Source: Plantactinospora mayteni
GTDB lineage: Bacteria; Actinomycetota; Actinomycetes; Mycobacteriales; Micromonosporaceae
Reading direction: 5' to 3'
Assembly: GCF_016862935.1 (NCBI RefSeq)
Contig: NZ_BONX01000023.1
Span: 542,498 to 606,497, forward strand
Length of the DNA stretch: 64,000 nt
Under the pieces are notes generated by a model. It searched no databases. It had not been told where the DNA came from and was given only the letters and a program-made list of their open reading frames with translations. Positions 25,932 to 34,806 of this stretch are shown here, in pieces (within the stretch, counting starts at the first letter, position 1; every line of letters starts with the position of its first letter). A program made the translations under genes and the position numbers.

Positions 25932-26393
25932 TCAGGTCGTGGTCGGGTCGGTGCTGTGCGTGGTCGTCTGGGTGCCGGACAGCTCCGTCACGGTGCGCCG
26001 GGCGACGAGTTCGTCCTGATCGGGCGAGCCGCCGCCGACGCCGATGGCGCCCACCAGCTCGCCGTCGCGGACGATGGGATAGCCACCGGGGTTGAGGGTC
26101 ACTCCGCCGGGTAGCACCTCGGTCAGGCTGGCGGCGAAGAGGGGGCGGTCCCGCCAGTTCTCGAGCAGGACCGACGTCGGTTTACGGAAGGCCGCGGCCA
26201 GCCGCGCCTTGCCCATTGCCATGTAGGGGCCGTGCCAGCGGTCGGCGCCGCGGGCGACCAGGATCGGGTGTCCGGCCGGGTCGAGCACCGCCACCGTCAC
26301 GCGTAGGCCCAGCTCGGCCCCGATCGCCCGGGCCCGCAGCACGTATTCCAGCGCCCGGTCGAAGTCGAGCGCCCCGTTGACGTCGAGTGACAT
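25932..26393 (-). CDS. GlcG/HbpS-family protein
   Basis: A 153-residue protein of the GlcG/HbpS fold. Conserved segments are LGLRVTVAVLDPAGHPILVARGAD, YMAMGKARLAAAFRKPTS and GGYPIVRDGELVGAIGVGGGSPDQDE. Members occur as accessory proteins in glycolate, propanediol and aromatic catabolic clusters, and one (HbpS) binds heme. It is the first gene on the minus side of the divergent control region, with an FCD-type operator 58 bp upstream. Confidence 0.85.
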   Translation of the reverse strand: MSLDVNGALDFDRALEYVLRARAIGAELGLRVTVAVLDPAGHPILVARGADRWHGPYMAMGKARLAAAFRKPTSVLLENWRDRPLFAASLTEVLPGGVTLNPGGYPIVRDGELVGAIGVGGGSPDQDELVARRTVTELSGTQTTTHSTDPTTT

Positions 26394-26450
26394 GGTCGCG
26401 TTCCCCTCCCGGCGTGTCAGCGATCACAGGGCCGCAGCCAGTAGAGCACA

Positions 26451-26461
26451 TTGTCAGACAG
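26451..26461. promoter_or_regulatory. FCD-type GntR operator half/site (HbpS side)
   Basis: TTGTCAGACAG fits the FadR-subfamily consensus TNGTCNGACNA at 10 of 11 positions including the GTC-N-GAC core. It is followed by a further GAC/GTC-like stretch (ACTGACTAC). It lies 58 bp before the HbpS-family start and could overlap its promoter. Confidence 0.6.
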
Positions 26462-26619
26462 ACTGACTACCACACGGTCCGCCTTCTTGGACGTCCCGTC
26501 AAGAGGTGAACGGTCTTGGAAACGAGACTGAAATACGTGGTGGCGGTGAGGTGGACCCCAGCGCGAAGCAACGGCGGACTCCGGAGAGTGGGCATTGACG
26601 CACCCACCGAGGCGACCTA

Positions 26620-26646
26620 TTGTCTGACCATAGGACTATCTGACGT
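26620..26646. promoter_or_regulatory. Double FCD-type GntR operator (catabolic arm)
   Basis: TTGTCTGACCA (26620-26630) is a perfect TNGTCNGACNA site; a weaker site CTATCTGACGT (26636-26646) lies with its centre 16 bp away. Read on the minus strand, GTCAGATAGTCC-TATGGTCAGACAAT matches the sequence in front of the GntR gene (36642-36667) at about 20 of 26 positions with the same spacing. Confidence 0.7.
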
Positions 26647-26741
26647 AGGGCCCTGGCCTCCGAGCGGCCGGCCGGGCGGGCACGCCGGGTGGACCGACGG
26701 GCGCTTCGACAAATGCCGCAGCCCAGCTAAAGGAGATCGAG

Positions 26742-28001
26742 ATGAGACACGGCTACCGGGTCGTCGACGTGGACACCCACGTGACGCCGTCGCTGGAGGT
26801 ACTGCTGCGCTACGCCGACCGCGAACTGCTCGCCCGCAGGGACGAGTTGGCGCCGTACACCCGCACGATGACGCCGGTGCCCGGACGGGGGCATCCGACC
26901 GAGCCGTACGAGGTGCTGCGGGTGGACCCCCGCCCGTACAAGCGGGTAGCCGGAATGAAGGCCGGGGCCGAGGAGCCGACCAGCACCGGCGCCGGCAGCA
27001 AGGGCGCCCTGGAGGGGCGGGTGTCGAACCTCGCCAAGGGCAAGCCACGGGACCGGATCCAGCACGACAATTCCGCCGGCCGGCTGCTGGACATGGACGT
27101 CGAGGGCGTTGACATCAACGTCCTCATCCCGGCCCCCTGGGCGCCGGGCAGCACCGCACTGGACCGTGACCTCGCGCTCGGGCTCTACCGCGCCTACCAC
27201 GACTACCAGGCCGACTACTGCTCCGCCGACCCTCGCCGGTTGAAGGGGCTCATCCTGGCCCCCGGACACGACCCCGAATGGGCCGCCCGGACGATCCGCA
27301 AGCTGGCCGGCGAGGAGTGGGTGTCGGCGGTGTGGCCGCTGCTGCCCGAGGGTGTCCCGGTGGACGACCCCGACCTGGCACCGATCTTCGAGGCGATGGA
27401 CGAGGCGGACCTCCCACTGCTGCACCACAGTTTCTTCTACGAGCCGCCCTACTTCCCCGGCTACCGGGACATCTGGGACAACCCCGTGGTCGCCCGTACC
27501 GCGGCGCACGTCTGGGGGGCGCAGCGGCTGATCTCGTACGTGCTGATCAGCGGGATGCTGGACCGTTACCCGAGCCTGCGGGTGGCGACGGTGGAGACCG
27601 GACACAGTTGGCTGGCGCACTGGATCGTCCGGCTGACCAGCCAGGTGTCGTACGTCAAGGGCGGGGTCCGGGACGACCTGAAGCACACCCCGCTGGAGTA
27701 CGTCCAGATGGGCAAGGTCTTCTGCGCGATCGAGGCGCACGAGGGGCCCCAGCTCACCAGGGGCGCGATCGACATCCTCGGCGAGGACGTGCTGATGTAC
27801 GCGTCGGACTTCCCACACCCGGAGTGCATGTTCCCCGAGCACACCGACCACGTCATCGACTGGCGGGACACCATCGGCGAGTCCGCGACCCGCAAGCTGA
27901 TGGGCGAGAACGCCATCCGGTACCTCCGGCTGCTCTCCGACCCGTGGGAGACCGCCCCGGCCGCCAGCCCCGGGCCGGCCGGCCAGGACGCGGAGATTTG
28001 A
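26742..28001 (+). CDS. Amidohydrolase-2 family metal-dependent hydrolase or decarboxylase
   Basis: A 419-residue protein of the ACMSD / gamma-resorcylate decarboxylase superfamily. It begins RVVDVDTHVTPS, with later metal-ligand or catalytic candidates in LLHHSFFY (His about 228), VETGHSW and YASDFPHPECMF (Asp about 352). These enzymes decarboxylate aromatic or heterocyclic acids without oxygen, or hydrolyse C-N and C-C bonds. It has a strong ribosome-binding site and is first in the plus-strand operon. Its stop overlaps the TTG start of the next gene. Whether it decarboxylates or hydrolyses cannot be decided here. Confidence 0.88.
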   Translation: MRHGYRVVDVDTHVTPSLEVLLRYADRELLARRDELAPYTRTMTPVPGRGHPTEPYEVLRVDPRPYKRVAGMKAGAEEPTSTGAGSKGALEGRVSNLAKGKPRDRIQHDNSAGRLLDMDVEGVDINVLIPAPWAPGSTALDRDLALGLYRAYHDYQADYCSADPRRLKGLILAPGHDPEWAARTIRKLAGEEWVSAVWPLLPEGVPVDDPDLAPIFEAMDEADLPLLHHSFFYEPPYFPGYRDIWDNPVVARTAAHVWGAQRLISYVLISGMLDRYPSLRVATVETGHSWLAHWIVRLTSQVSYVKGGVRDDLKHTPLEYVQMGKVFCAIEAHEGPQLTRGAIDILGEDVLMYASDFPHPECMFPEHTDHVIDWRDTIGESATRKLMGENAIRYLRLLSDPWETAPAASPGPAGQDAEI

Positions 28002-29605
28002 GCCGGACCAGTGCCGGCGGCGGGCCGCCGCGGGGTTCCATCGTCCATGGGTACCGCGGCGCCGTCGCCGCCGGCAGCGCGGACGCGGCACACACCGCCG
28101 TCGACGTGCTGACGGCGGGCGGCACCGCGATGGACGCCGCGGTGGCCGCCTCGGCCGTCCAGTGCGTCGTCGAGTTTCCCTGGTGCGGCGTCGGCGGAGA
28201 CATGTTCATGCTGGTAGACCGTGCGGACACCGGCGTCGTCGCGCTCAACGGCAGCGGCGCCGCACCGGCCGACATCGGCACCGGACTCCGCGAGTCACCC
28301 CGGGTCCCCCGGTTCGGTCCGCTCTCCGTGGCCGTGCCAGGGCTGCCGATGGCCTGGCAGGTCGGGCTGGCACGATTCGGCTCCAGACCACTGACGGACC
28401 TGCTCGAACCCGCGACCAAGCTGGCGTACGACGGGTTCCGGGTGGACGAGCGGCTGAGCCGCGCCCTGGCCCAGGTCCACCCCGAGCTGGCCGACCATCC
28501 CGAGCTGGCCGCGCTGGTCAACCGCAACGGCAGTACCGTCGGCGCGCTGTTCAGCCAACCCGATCTCGGGCGGACGCTGGAGGCGCTCGGCCGGCACGGC
28601 GCCGAATGGTTCTACCGGGGCGAGTTCGCCGAACGGCTGGCGGCACACATGCGCGCACACGGCGGACCACTCGGCCCGGCGGACCTCGCCCGGCACGAGG
28701 CGGACTGGACGGAGCCGCTGTCGATCGACTACCGGGGTCACCAGATCTACCAGACCCCACCGGTATCGCTCGGGGTACTCATGCTGAGCCAGCTCCGGAT
28801 CCTGGAGCAGTTCGACCTCGCCCGGCTCAGGCCGGGCAGCGCCGAGCTGATCGACCTGATGGTACGGGCCAAGCTGGCGGCCTTCGCCGACCTGCCGACC
28901 ACTGTCCCCGATCCCGACCAGCCCGGCTGGGACGTTCGGGAACAGCTCTCCGCCGAGCGGGTGGCCTGGTGGCGGGACCGGCTGAGCCGGTTGCCGTACG
29001 CCGAGACCGTGCCAGCGCCCGGCGGTACCGACACCACCTGCCTGGCGGTGACCGACGCGACCGGGATGACGGTGACTATGATCCACAGCCTCTTCAACTC
29101 CTTCGGCTCCCGGGAACTCGTCGACGGCACCGGGGTCATCCTCAACGACCGGCTCGCCGGGCTGCGTACCGGCGCGGAGCCCGGCCCGCGGCTGGTCCCC
29201 GGCGCCCGGCCGTCGCACACCCTCAACGCCTATCTCGTCAAGCGCGGGGGCCGGGTCGTCATCGCCGGCGCCACCCCGGGCGGGCGCGGGCAGGTGCAGA
29301 CCAACACGCAGATCCTGGTGAACCTCGTCGACCACGGGATGAGCCCGCTGGCCGCGGTGGAACACCCGCGGTGGCTGCACGGCACACCCCGGCGGTACGC
29401 CGAGGACAGCGTCCTGCACGTCGAGGACGGCCTGCCCGACGGCTCCGTCGACCGGCTGGGCGAACTCGGGTACGAGGTCCGGGTCGCCGACGGATCAGAC
29501 GACGACGACCTGTTCGGCAGCGCGACCGTCGTCGGCCCCACCCCCTGTACCGGCCTGTACGCCGTGGCCGACGGCCGACGCGGCGCCGCCGCCACCGCCT
29601 GGTGA
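27998..29605 (+). CDS. Gamma-glutamyltransferase-like Ntn hydrolase
   Basis: About 535 residues, the usual family length. The N-terminal part shows DVLTAGGTAMDAAVAASAVQ and GVGGDMFMLV. The autoprocessing site is GGTDTTCLAV, with the predicted nucleophile Thr346, followed by FNSFGSRELVDGTGVILND and ATPGGRGQVQTNTQILVNLVDHG, all GGT-family landmarks. TTG 27998 is chosen because it overlaps the amidohydrolase stop (TTGA) and no other start precedes the homologous region. No signal peptide is visible, so it probably acts in the cytoplasm, unlike classic exported GGTs. It may hydrolyse a gamma-glutamyl, amide or acyl-amine bond. Confidence 0.85.
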   Translation: MSRTSAGGGPPRGSIVHGYRGAVAAGSADAAHTAVDVLTAGGTAMDAAVAASAVQCVVEFPWCGVGGDMFMLVDRADTGVVALNGSGAAPADIGTGLRESPRVPRFGPLSVAVPGLPMAWQVGLARFGSRPLTDLLEPATKLAYDGFRVDERLSRALAQVHPELADHPELAALVNRNGSTVGALFSQPDLGRTLEALGRHGAEWFYRGEFAERLAAHMRAHGGPLGPADLARHEADWTEPLSIDYRGHQIYQTPPVSLGVLMLSQLRILEQFDLARLRPGSAELIDLMVRAKLAAFADLPTTVPDPDQPGWDVREQLSAERVAWWRDRLSRLPYAETVPAPGGTDTTCLAVTDATGMTVTMIHSLFNSFGSRELVDGTGVILNDRLAGLRTGAEPGPRLVPGARPSHTLNAYLVKRGGRVVIAGATPGGRGQVQTNTQILVNLVDHGMSPLAAVEHPRWLHGTPRRYAEDSVLHVEDGLPDGSVDRLGELGYEVRVADGSDDDDLFGSATVVGPTPCTGLYAVADGRRGAAATAW

Positions 29606-29619
29606 GAGCGAGGACCGCC

Positions 29620-30846
29620 ATGTCAGCGACACACACCGTCATCCGCTACGGGCACGAACTGAACCGGGACGACTACCCCTGGCCGACCTTCTCCCCGGCC
29701 GAGTTCACCCGGCGCCACGACCTGGTCCGCGGCTTCATGGCCGAAAACGACCTCGACTGCCTGCTGGTCAGCGGCAACTGCGCGCTCTGGGAACGCGGCT
29801 GGGCCAACGTCCGCTGGCTCTCCAACTTCATCGGCACGATGGAACTCGACGCGTTCGTGATCTTCCCTCGGGACGGCGAGCCGACCCTGGCCATCCTCGG
29901 CCTGAACGCGCGGCTCCCGGACCGGATCGCCCGGTCGGTGATCCCCGACGTACGCGGCGCGCTGAACACCTCGCCGATCGTGCTGGAACGGCTGCGCGAA
30001 CTCCGCCTGGAGACCGGCCGGATCGGCATCGTCCGACCGGCGCCGTGGATATCGATCTCCCAGGACCACCACGCGGCGCTGCGCGAGGCGTTTCCCCGGG
30101 CCCAGTTCCCGGAGTACTCCGACGAGTTCTGGCGACTCCGGCTGGTCCTCTCCGACGAGGAACTGGACTGCCTGGACGAGGCCGGACGGATCGGGGACTG
30201 CGCCGTACAGGCGATCATGGACGGCCTCAGGCCGGGCATGCGGGAGACGGACCTGTTCCGGATCGTCTACGACACCTTCGCCAGGGAGGGCGGGGAGATC
30301 CCGACCATGGTGCTGGCCGCCGCGGAGTCGATGTTCCGGCCGGTGAGCGGGTTCCAACGACCCCGCCCGATCGACCGGACCATCGAGGTCGGCGACGTCC
30401 TGCTGTTGGAACTCGGTGCCCGGGAGCGGCACGGGTACGAGGCACAGACCGGCAAACCGATCATCTTCGGGCCACCGACCGACGAGTACGCGGACCTGTT
30501 CGACGTCATGTTCACCGCGTACCAGCGGGTGGTGGCCGCGCTCCGACCCGGCTGCACAGCCCGCGACCTGCGGGAGGCCGGCCAGGTGATCCTGGACCGG
30601 GGATACCAGATCGTCGCTCCACTGGTGCACGGGGTGTTCAACCCGATCGACGCCGGGCCGTTCGTCGGTACGTCGCACCGCCCGGACAAGGACGTCCGGC
30701 TCGAACCGAACATGGCGTGCTGCGTCGAGATCCACCCCTGTACGCCGGACGTCCGCAAGGGCGTGTTCATCGGCGACACCTTCGTCATCACCGCCGACGG
30801 ATCCCGGTCGGTCAACAAGCTGCCGCCCGTGTTGACCCAGCTCTGA
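29620..30846 (+). CDS. M24-family creatinase/aminopeptidase-P-like protein with degenerate metal site
   Basis: A 408-residue pita-bread-fold protein with N-terminal creatinase domain (about 1-175) and C-terminal M24 domain (about 180-400). The usual metal ligands D-D-H-E-E are altered: ELGARERHGYEAQ replaces the two Asp, EIHP keeps the first Glu, and GVFIGDTFVIT has Gly where the last Glu is expected; His in HGVFNPIDAG remains. This resembles metal-independent creatinase- or DoeA-type C-N hydrolases more than peptidases. It lies 14 bp after the GGT-like gene. The likely role is cleavage of an amide, amidine or N-acyl bond of the imported compound. Confidence 0.82.
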   Translation: MSATHTVIRYGHELNRDDYPWPTFSPAEFTRRHDLVRGFMAENDLDCLLVSGNCALWERGWANVRWLSNFIGTMELDAFVIFPRDGEPTLAILGLNARLPDRIARSVIPDVRGALNTSPIVLERLRELRLETGRIGIVRPAPWISISQDHHAALREAFPRAQFPEYSDEFWRLRLVLSDEELDCLDEAGRIGDCAVQAIMDGLRPGMRETDLFRIVYDTFAREGGEIPTMVLAAAESMFRPVSGFQRPRPIDRTIEVGDVLLLELGARERHGYEAQTGKPIIFGPPTDEYADLFDVMFTAYQRVVAALRPGCTARDLREAGQVILDRGYQIVAPLVHGVFNPIDAGPFVGTSHRPDKDVRLEPNMACCVEIHPCTPDVRKGVFIGDTFVITADGSRSVNKLPPVLTQL

Positions 30847-30858
30847 GGAAGGTGCCCC

Positions 30859-32670
30859 GTGCGTATCGCTGTACTGATCAAACAGGTGCCGGTCTCGGAC
30901 GAGTTGTCCCTCGGGCCGGACGGGCGGCTGCGCCGCGACGGCGTGCCGAACGAGATCAATCCGCACTGCCGGCGGGCGGTGAGCAAGGGGGTGGAACTGG
31001 CCCGGAGCACCGGCGGCAGTTGCACGGTGTTCACCATGGGGCCGCCGGCCGCCGAGGCCGTACTGGTCGAGTCGCTGGCCTGGGGCGCCGACGAGGCCGT
31101 ACTGATCTCGGATCCGCGGTTCGCCGGCTCCGACACCCTGGCCACCGCCCGGGCGCTCGCCGCCGCGCTCCGGCACACCGGCCCGTACGCGCTGGTGCTG
31201 ACCGGCCGCAACTCGGTGGACGCCGACACCGGCCAGGTCGGGCCGCAGGTCGCCGAACTGGTCGACCTACCGTTCCTGCCCTCGGCCCGGGAACTCGTCC
31301 TGGACGGCGACACGCTGCGCGCTCGCTGCGAACTCGACGACGGCATCCGCGAGTCGACGGTACGACTGCCCGCGCTGGTCGCCTGCGCCGAACGGCTCTG
31401 CCAGCCGGCGAAGGTGCCGTACGTGGCGGACCCCGACGGTCTGCGGCCGAGGATACGGCGGCTCACCGCCGCCGACCTCGGCCCCGGGCCCTGGGGAGAG
31501 GACGGCAGTCCCACCTGGATCGACGGGCAGCGTCCGGGCGGCAGTACGCCCCGGCCCGCCGTACTCGTCCTGGGAGACCTGGACGAGCAGGTGAAGCGGA
31601 TGGCGGAACTGCTCGCCGAGCCGTCGACCCGGCCGCCCGCCCCGGTGGTGGCCCCGCGCGTCGGGTCGCCGGGCGCCGGTCCGGTGCTGGCGGTCGCCGT
31701 CCAGCCCGGACGCCGCCAGCTCGCCCGCGAACTACTCGGCGAGGCGGCCCGGCTCGCCGGCCCGGTCGGCGGCTCGGTGACCGCGGTGCTGCTCGCCGGC
31801 GATTCGGCGCTGGCGGACGTGGGCGGTTGGGGAGCCGACGCGGCGGTGGTGGTCGACGGCGGTACCGCCGAACCGGAGGTCGCCCGGACACTGGCCGACT
31901 GGTGCGGCAGCACGGCCCCCCGGGTGGTGCTGGTGCCCGGCACCACCTGGGGACGGGAGGTCGCCGCCCGGATCGCGGCCCGACTCGGCGCCGGCCTGAC
32001 CGGTGACGCGATCGCGCTCGACGTCGAGATCGTCCTCGACGTCGAGGGGACCGAGCTGATCTGCTGGAAGCCGGTCGCCAGCGGCACCGTGGAGGTGGCG
32101 GTACGGGCCCGCTCGGCGGTGCAGATGGCGACCGTACGCCCCGGGGTGTTGCCGCTGCCGACGCCGCGACCGGCCGGACCGGTCCCGGTGACCAGGGTCG
32201 CCGCACCCGTCGTCGGCCTGGTAACCCACCTCGGGGTCGAGCGGGACGAAGGCGTGGACGAGCTGGCCGCGGCCCGGATCGTGGTCGGCGTCGGCCGGGG
32301 TGTCGCGGCGACGGACTACCCGCTGCTCGACCGGTTCGTGGCCGCGCTTGGCGGACGGCTGGGCGCGACCCGGGCCGTGACCGACAACGGGTGGTTGCCG
32401 CAGTCCCGCCAGATCGGCATCACCGGCCGCAGCATCTCGCCGGACGTGTACCTGGCGCTGGGGGTCGCCGGCAAGTACACCCACCTGGACGGGGTACGGC
32501 AGGCCGGCCGCATCATCGCGATCAACACCGATCCGGGCGCCCCGATCTTCGGCTCCGTCGACCTCGGCATCGTCGCCGACTGGCGGCAGGTCGCGGAAGC
32601 CGTACTCGACGGCCACCACGGGGTGGCGGCGGGGGCGGAGGAGGTGACCCGCGTTGCCGGGCGGGGCTGA
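30859..32670 (+). CDS. Fused electron transfer flavoprotein (beta-alpha)
   Basis: A 603-residue fusion. Residues 1-250 are ETF-beta (MRIAVLIKQVPVSDEL, NEINPHCRRAVSKGVEL, LTGRNSVDADTGQVGPQVAELVDLP). Residues about 275-595 are ETF-alpha with the FAD-binding end GITGRSISPDVYLALGVAGKYTH and AINTDPGAPIFGSVDLGIVAD. ETFs accept electrons from flavin dehydrogenases and usually are two subunits. GTG 30859 has GAGGAAGG upstream. No acyl-CoA dehydrogenase or ETF-quinone oxidoreductase is in the window, so the partner is either elsewhere or one of the cluster flavoenzymes. Confidence 0.92.
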   Translation: MRIAVLIKQVPVSDELSLGPDGRLRRDGVPNEINPHCRRAVSKGVELARSTGGSCTVFTMGPPAAEAVLVESLAWGADEAVLISDPRFAGSDTLATARALAAALRHTGPYALVLTGRNSVDADTGQVGPQVAELVDLPFLPSARELVLDGDTLRARCELDDGIRESTVRLPALVACAERLCQPAKVPYVADPDGLRPRIRRLTAADLGPGPWGEDGSPTWIDGQRPGGSTPRPAVLVLGDLDEQVKRMAELLAEPSTRPPAPVVAPRVGSPGAGPVLAVAVQPGRRQLARELLGEAARLAGPVGGSVTAVLLAGDSALADVGGWGADAAVVVDGGTAEPEVARTLADWCGSTAPRVVLVPGTTWGREVAARIAARLGAGLTGDAIALDVEIVLDVEGTELICWKPVASGTVEVAVRARSAVQMATVRPGVLPLPTPRPAGPVPVTRVAAPVVGLVTHLGVERDEGVDELAAARIVVGVGRGVAATDYPLLDRFVAALGGRLGATRAVTDNGWLPQSRQIGITGRSISPDVYLALGVAGKYTHLDGVRQAGRIIAINTDPGAPIFGSVDLGIVADWRQVAEAVLDGHHGVAAGAEEVTRVAGRG

Positions 32671-33367
32671 GCCGCGGCTGTGGGTCGTCGGTGCCGCAGG
32701 CCAGGTACCGCTGGCGCCACGCCGGCTGGTGGTCGCCGGCTACACCGGCCGGGACGAGGCGGCCGTCCGCGCGCACATCGACGAACTGGCCGCCGCGGGC
32801 ATCGCCCCACCGCCGACGGTGCCGACCTTCTACCCACTCGATCCGGCACTGGTCACCACCGCCCCGGTCGTCGGGATCGGCGGGGCGAACACCTCCGGCG
32901 AGGTCGAGCCGGTGCTGGTCCGGGCCGCCGGGCGGTGGTATCTAGGCGTCGGCTCCGACCACACCGACCGGGAGCTGGAGCGGGCGGACATCGCCCGGTC
33001 GAAGGCAGCCTGCCCGAAGCCGGTCGGCGACCAGGTGATCCCGCTGCCCGGCGGCCCGGAGACCCTGGACTGGGACGACGTGAGCGCGTCCTCCGAGGTG
33101 GACGGCCGCCGCTACCAGGCCGGCAGGCTGGCCGCCCTGCGTACGCCCGGCGACCTGTGGCGGCGGACGGTCGACGCCCTCGGCGACCCCGGCGACGACC
33201 TTGTCCTGTTCGGCGGGACGCTGCCGCTGCTCGACGGCCACTTCGTCACCGGCCGATCGTGGCAGGTCCGGCTCGCCCTGCCCGACGGACGCACGCTCAC
33301 CCACACCTACCAGACCAGTGACAGGAGCGACCCATGCGTGCCGGATCCGACTACCTCGCCGCGCTGA
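32654..33367 (+). CDS. DUF2848 (fumarylacetoacetase-fold) protein
   Basis: A 237-residue protein resembling DUF2848, whose fold is related to fumarylacetoacetate hydrolases. Segments supporting this are LVVAGYTGRDEAAVRAHIDELAAAGIAPPPTVPTFY, PVVGIGGANTSGEVEPVLV, VGSDHTDRELE and SKAACPKPVGDQVIPL. TTG 32654 overlaps the ETF end, giving tight coupling; the next gene also starts inside its tail. The family is often found in catabolic clusters for aromatic or amide compounds, and may hydrolyse a C-C or C-N bond of an acyclic ring-opened intermediate. Confidence 0.8.
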   Translation: MPGGAEPRLWVVGAAGQVPLAPRRLVVAGYTGRDEAAVRAHIDELAAAGIAPPPTVPTFYPLDPALVTTAPVVGIGGANTSGEVEPVLVRAAGRWYLGVGSDHTDRELERADIARSKAACPKPVGDQVIPLPGGPETLDWDDVSASSEVDGRRYQAGRLAALRTPGDLWRRTVDALGDPGDDLVLFGGTLPLLDGHFVTGRSWQVRLALPDGRTLTHTYQTSDRSDPCVPDPTTSPR

Positions 33368-34782
33368 AGGACGACCGGGCGGTCTATCTCGACGGTGCCC
33401 GGGTCGCCGACGTGGCGAGCCACCCGGCGTTCACGCCGATCGCCAATCGGGTGGCCGAGCTGTTCGACATCGCCGCGGCACCCGACTCCAGGATGACCTG
33501 CGAGGATCCCAGTACCGGCCTGGTCACCAACCGGGTCTTCGTGGCCCCGCGCAGCCGGGCGGAGCTGGGCGCCTTCCGGGAGGCCGTACTGACCTGGGCC
33601 CGGCACCACCACGGCTGGGTGGGTCGCGGCCCGGACCACGTCGGCGCGTTCCTGGCGGCGTTCGCCGCCCACCCGGAGGCGTTCGACACCGACGAGCGTC
33701 GCTACGGCGCGAACGTCGTCGCGTACCACCGGCGGATCCAGCGGGAGAACCGGTACGTCGCGTACGCGATCATCCCGCCGCAGTTCTCCCGGGCGGTGAC
33801 CGCGCATGCCTGGGGCGACGAGCCGGTGCAGGTCGCCGTGGTCGCCGAGCGGCCGGAGGGCATCGTCGTACGCGGCGCGCAGATGCTCGCCACCGGTGGC
33901 GCGGTCGCCGACGAACTCTTCGTCTCGTGCATCAAGCCACTCTCGGCCGAGGATCGCGACTTCGCCCTCGGGTTCGCCGTACCGGTCGGGGTCGAGGGGC
34001 TGAAACTCTACTGCCGCCGGCCGTACGCCCCGGCCGCCACCAGCGAGTACGACTACCCGCTCAGCTCCCGATACGACGAGACGGACGCGCTGGTGGTCTT
34101 CGACGACGTACTGGTGCCCTGGGAGCGGGTCTTCGTCTGCCGGGACGTGGCCGGACTGCAGCGGCAGTTCTTCGCCACCGGCGCCCACCAGCTCGGCAAC
34201 TGGCAGGCCCAGCTCCGGTTCACCGTGAAGTTGCAGTTCGTCGCCGGTCTGGCCCGGAAGGTCGCGCAGGTCAACGAGATCGACCGGATCCCGGGCGTGG
34301 TCGAGAAGCTCGGCGAGTTGGCGAGCATCGCGTCGCTGGTGGAGTCGGCGGTGATCGCCGCGGAACACACCGCGGAGCCGGACGGCGCGGGCGTGTGGCG
34401 GCCCGGTCCCCGGGCGCTCTACGGCGCGATGGGCCTCCAGGCCGAGCTGTACCCACGCGCCCTCGGCATCCTCCGCGAACTCGCCGGCGGCGGCGTCCTG
34501 CAGGTGCCGTCCAGCGTCCACGACCTACGCGACCCGGCGGTACGGGCGGACCTCGACCGGTACGTCCAGTCGCCGCGCGCCAACGCCGAGCAGCGGGTGA
34601 AGCTCTTCAAGCTGGTCTGGGACGTGATCGGCAGCGAGTTCGCCGGGCGTCACCAGCAGTACGAGATGTTCTACGCGGGCGCACCGTTCGTGGCCAAGAA
34701 CTACGCCTTCCGCAACTACGGGTTCGACCGGCCACTCGCCGACGTCGACGCCTTCCTCGACAGCTACGACACCAGTTCCTGA
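33334..34782 (+). CDS. HpaB-family FADH2-dependent aromatic monooxygenase
   Basis: A 482-residue large component of a two-component flavin monooxygenase (4-hydroxyphenylacetate 3-hydroxylase family, acyl-CoA dehydrogenase fold). N-terminal MRAGSDYLAALKDDRAVYLDGARVADVASHPAF is characteristic, as are YVAYAIIPPQFSR, DALVVFDDVLVPWERVFV and SEFAGRHQQYEMFYAGAPF at the C-terminus. Members hydroxylate phenols, chlorophenols, anthranilate-like or pyrrole carboxylates using reduced FAD from HpaC. An AGGAG site precedes ATG 33334, which overlaps the DUF2848 end. Its reductase is two genes downstream. Confidence 0.92.
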   Translation: MRAGSDYLAALKDDRAVYLDGARVADVASHPAFTPIANRVAELFDIAAAPDSRMTCEDPSTGLVTNRVFVAPRSRAELGAFREAVLTWARHHHGWVGRGPDHVGAFLAAFAAHPEAFDTDERRYGANVVAYHRRIQRENRYVAYAIIPPQFSRAVTAHAWGDEPVQVAVVAERPEGIVVRGAQMLATGGAVADELFVSCIKPLSAEDRDFALGFAVPVGVEGLKLYCRRPYAPAATSEYDYPLSSRYDETDALVVFDDVLVPWERVFVCRDVAGLQRQFFATGAHQLGNWQAQLRFTVKLQFVAGLARKVAQVNEIDRIPGVVEKLGELASIASLVESAVIAAEHTAEPDGAGVWRPGPRALYGAMGLQAELYPRALGILRELAGGGVLQVPSSVHDLRDPAVRADLDRYVQSPRANAEQRVKLFKLVWDVIGSEFAGRHQQYEMFYAGAPFVAKNYAFRNYGFDRPLADVDAFLDSYDTSS

Positions 34783-34806
34783 CCCTGATCAGTAGGGGGA
34801 TGACCG

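Larger units (their letters stand above)
26394..26741. promoter_or_regulatory. Divergent control region of the catabolic island
   Basis: This 348-bp region separates the HbpS/importer arm from the catabolic arm and holds no supported gene. It contains two FCD/FadR-type operator sites (26451-26461 and 26620-26646) and, at the right edge, the strong ribosome-binding site AAAGGAGATCGAG for the amidohydrolase. Confidence 0.75.

Noticed and set aside
27278..29605. A 775-residue fusion upstream of the GGT-like gene
   Set aside because: The first 240 residues are an Arg/Gly-rich out-of-frame reading of the amidohydrolase.
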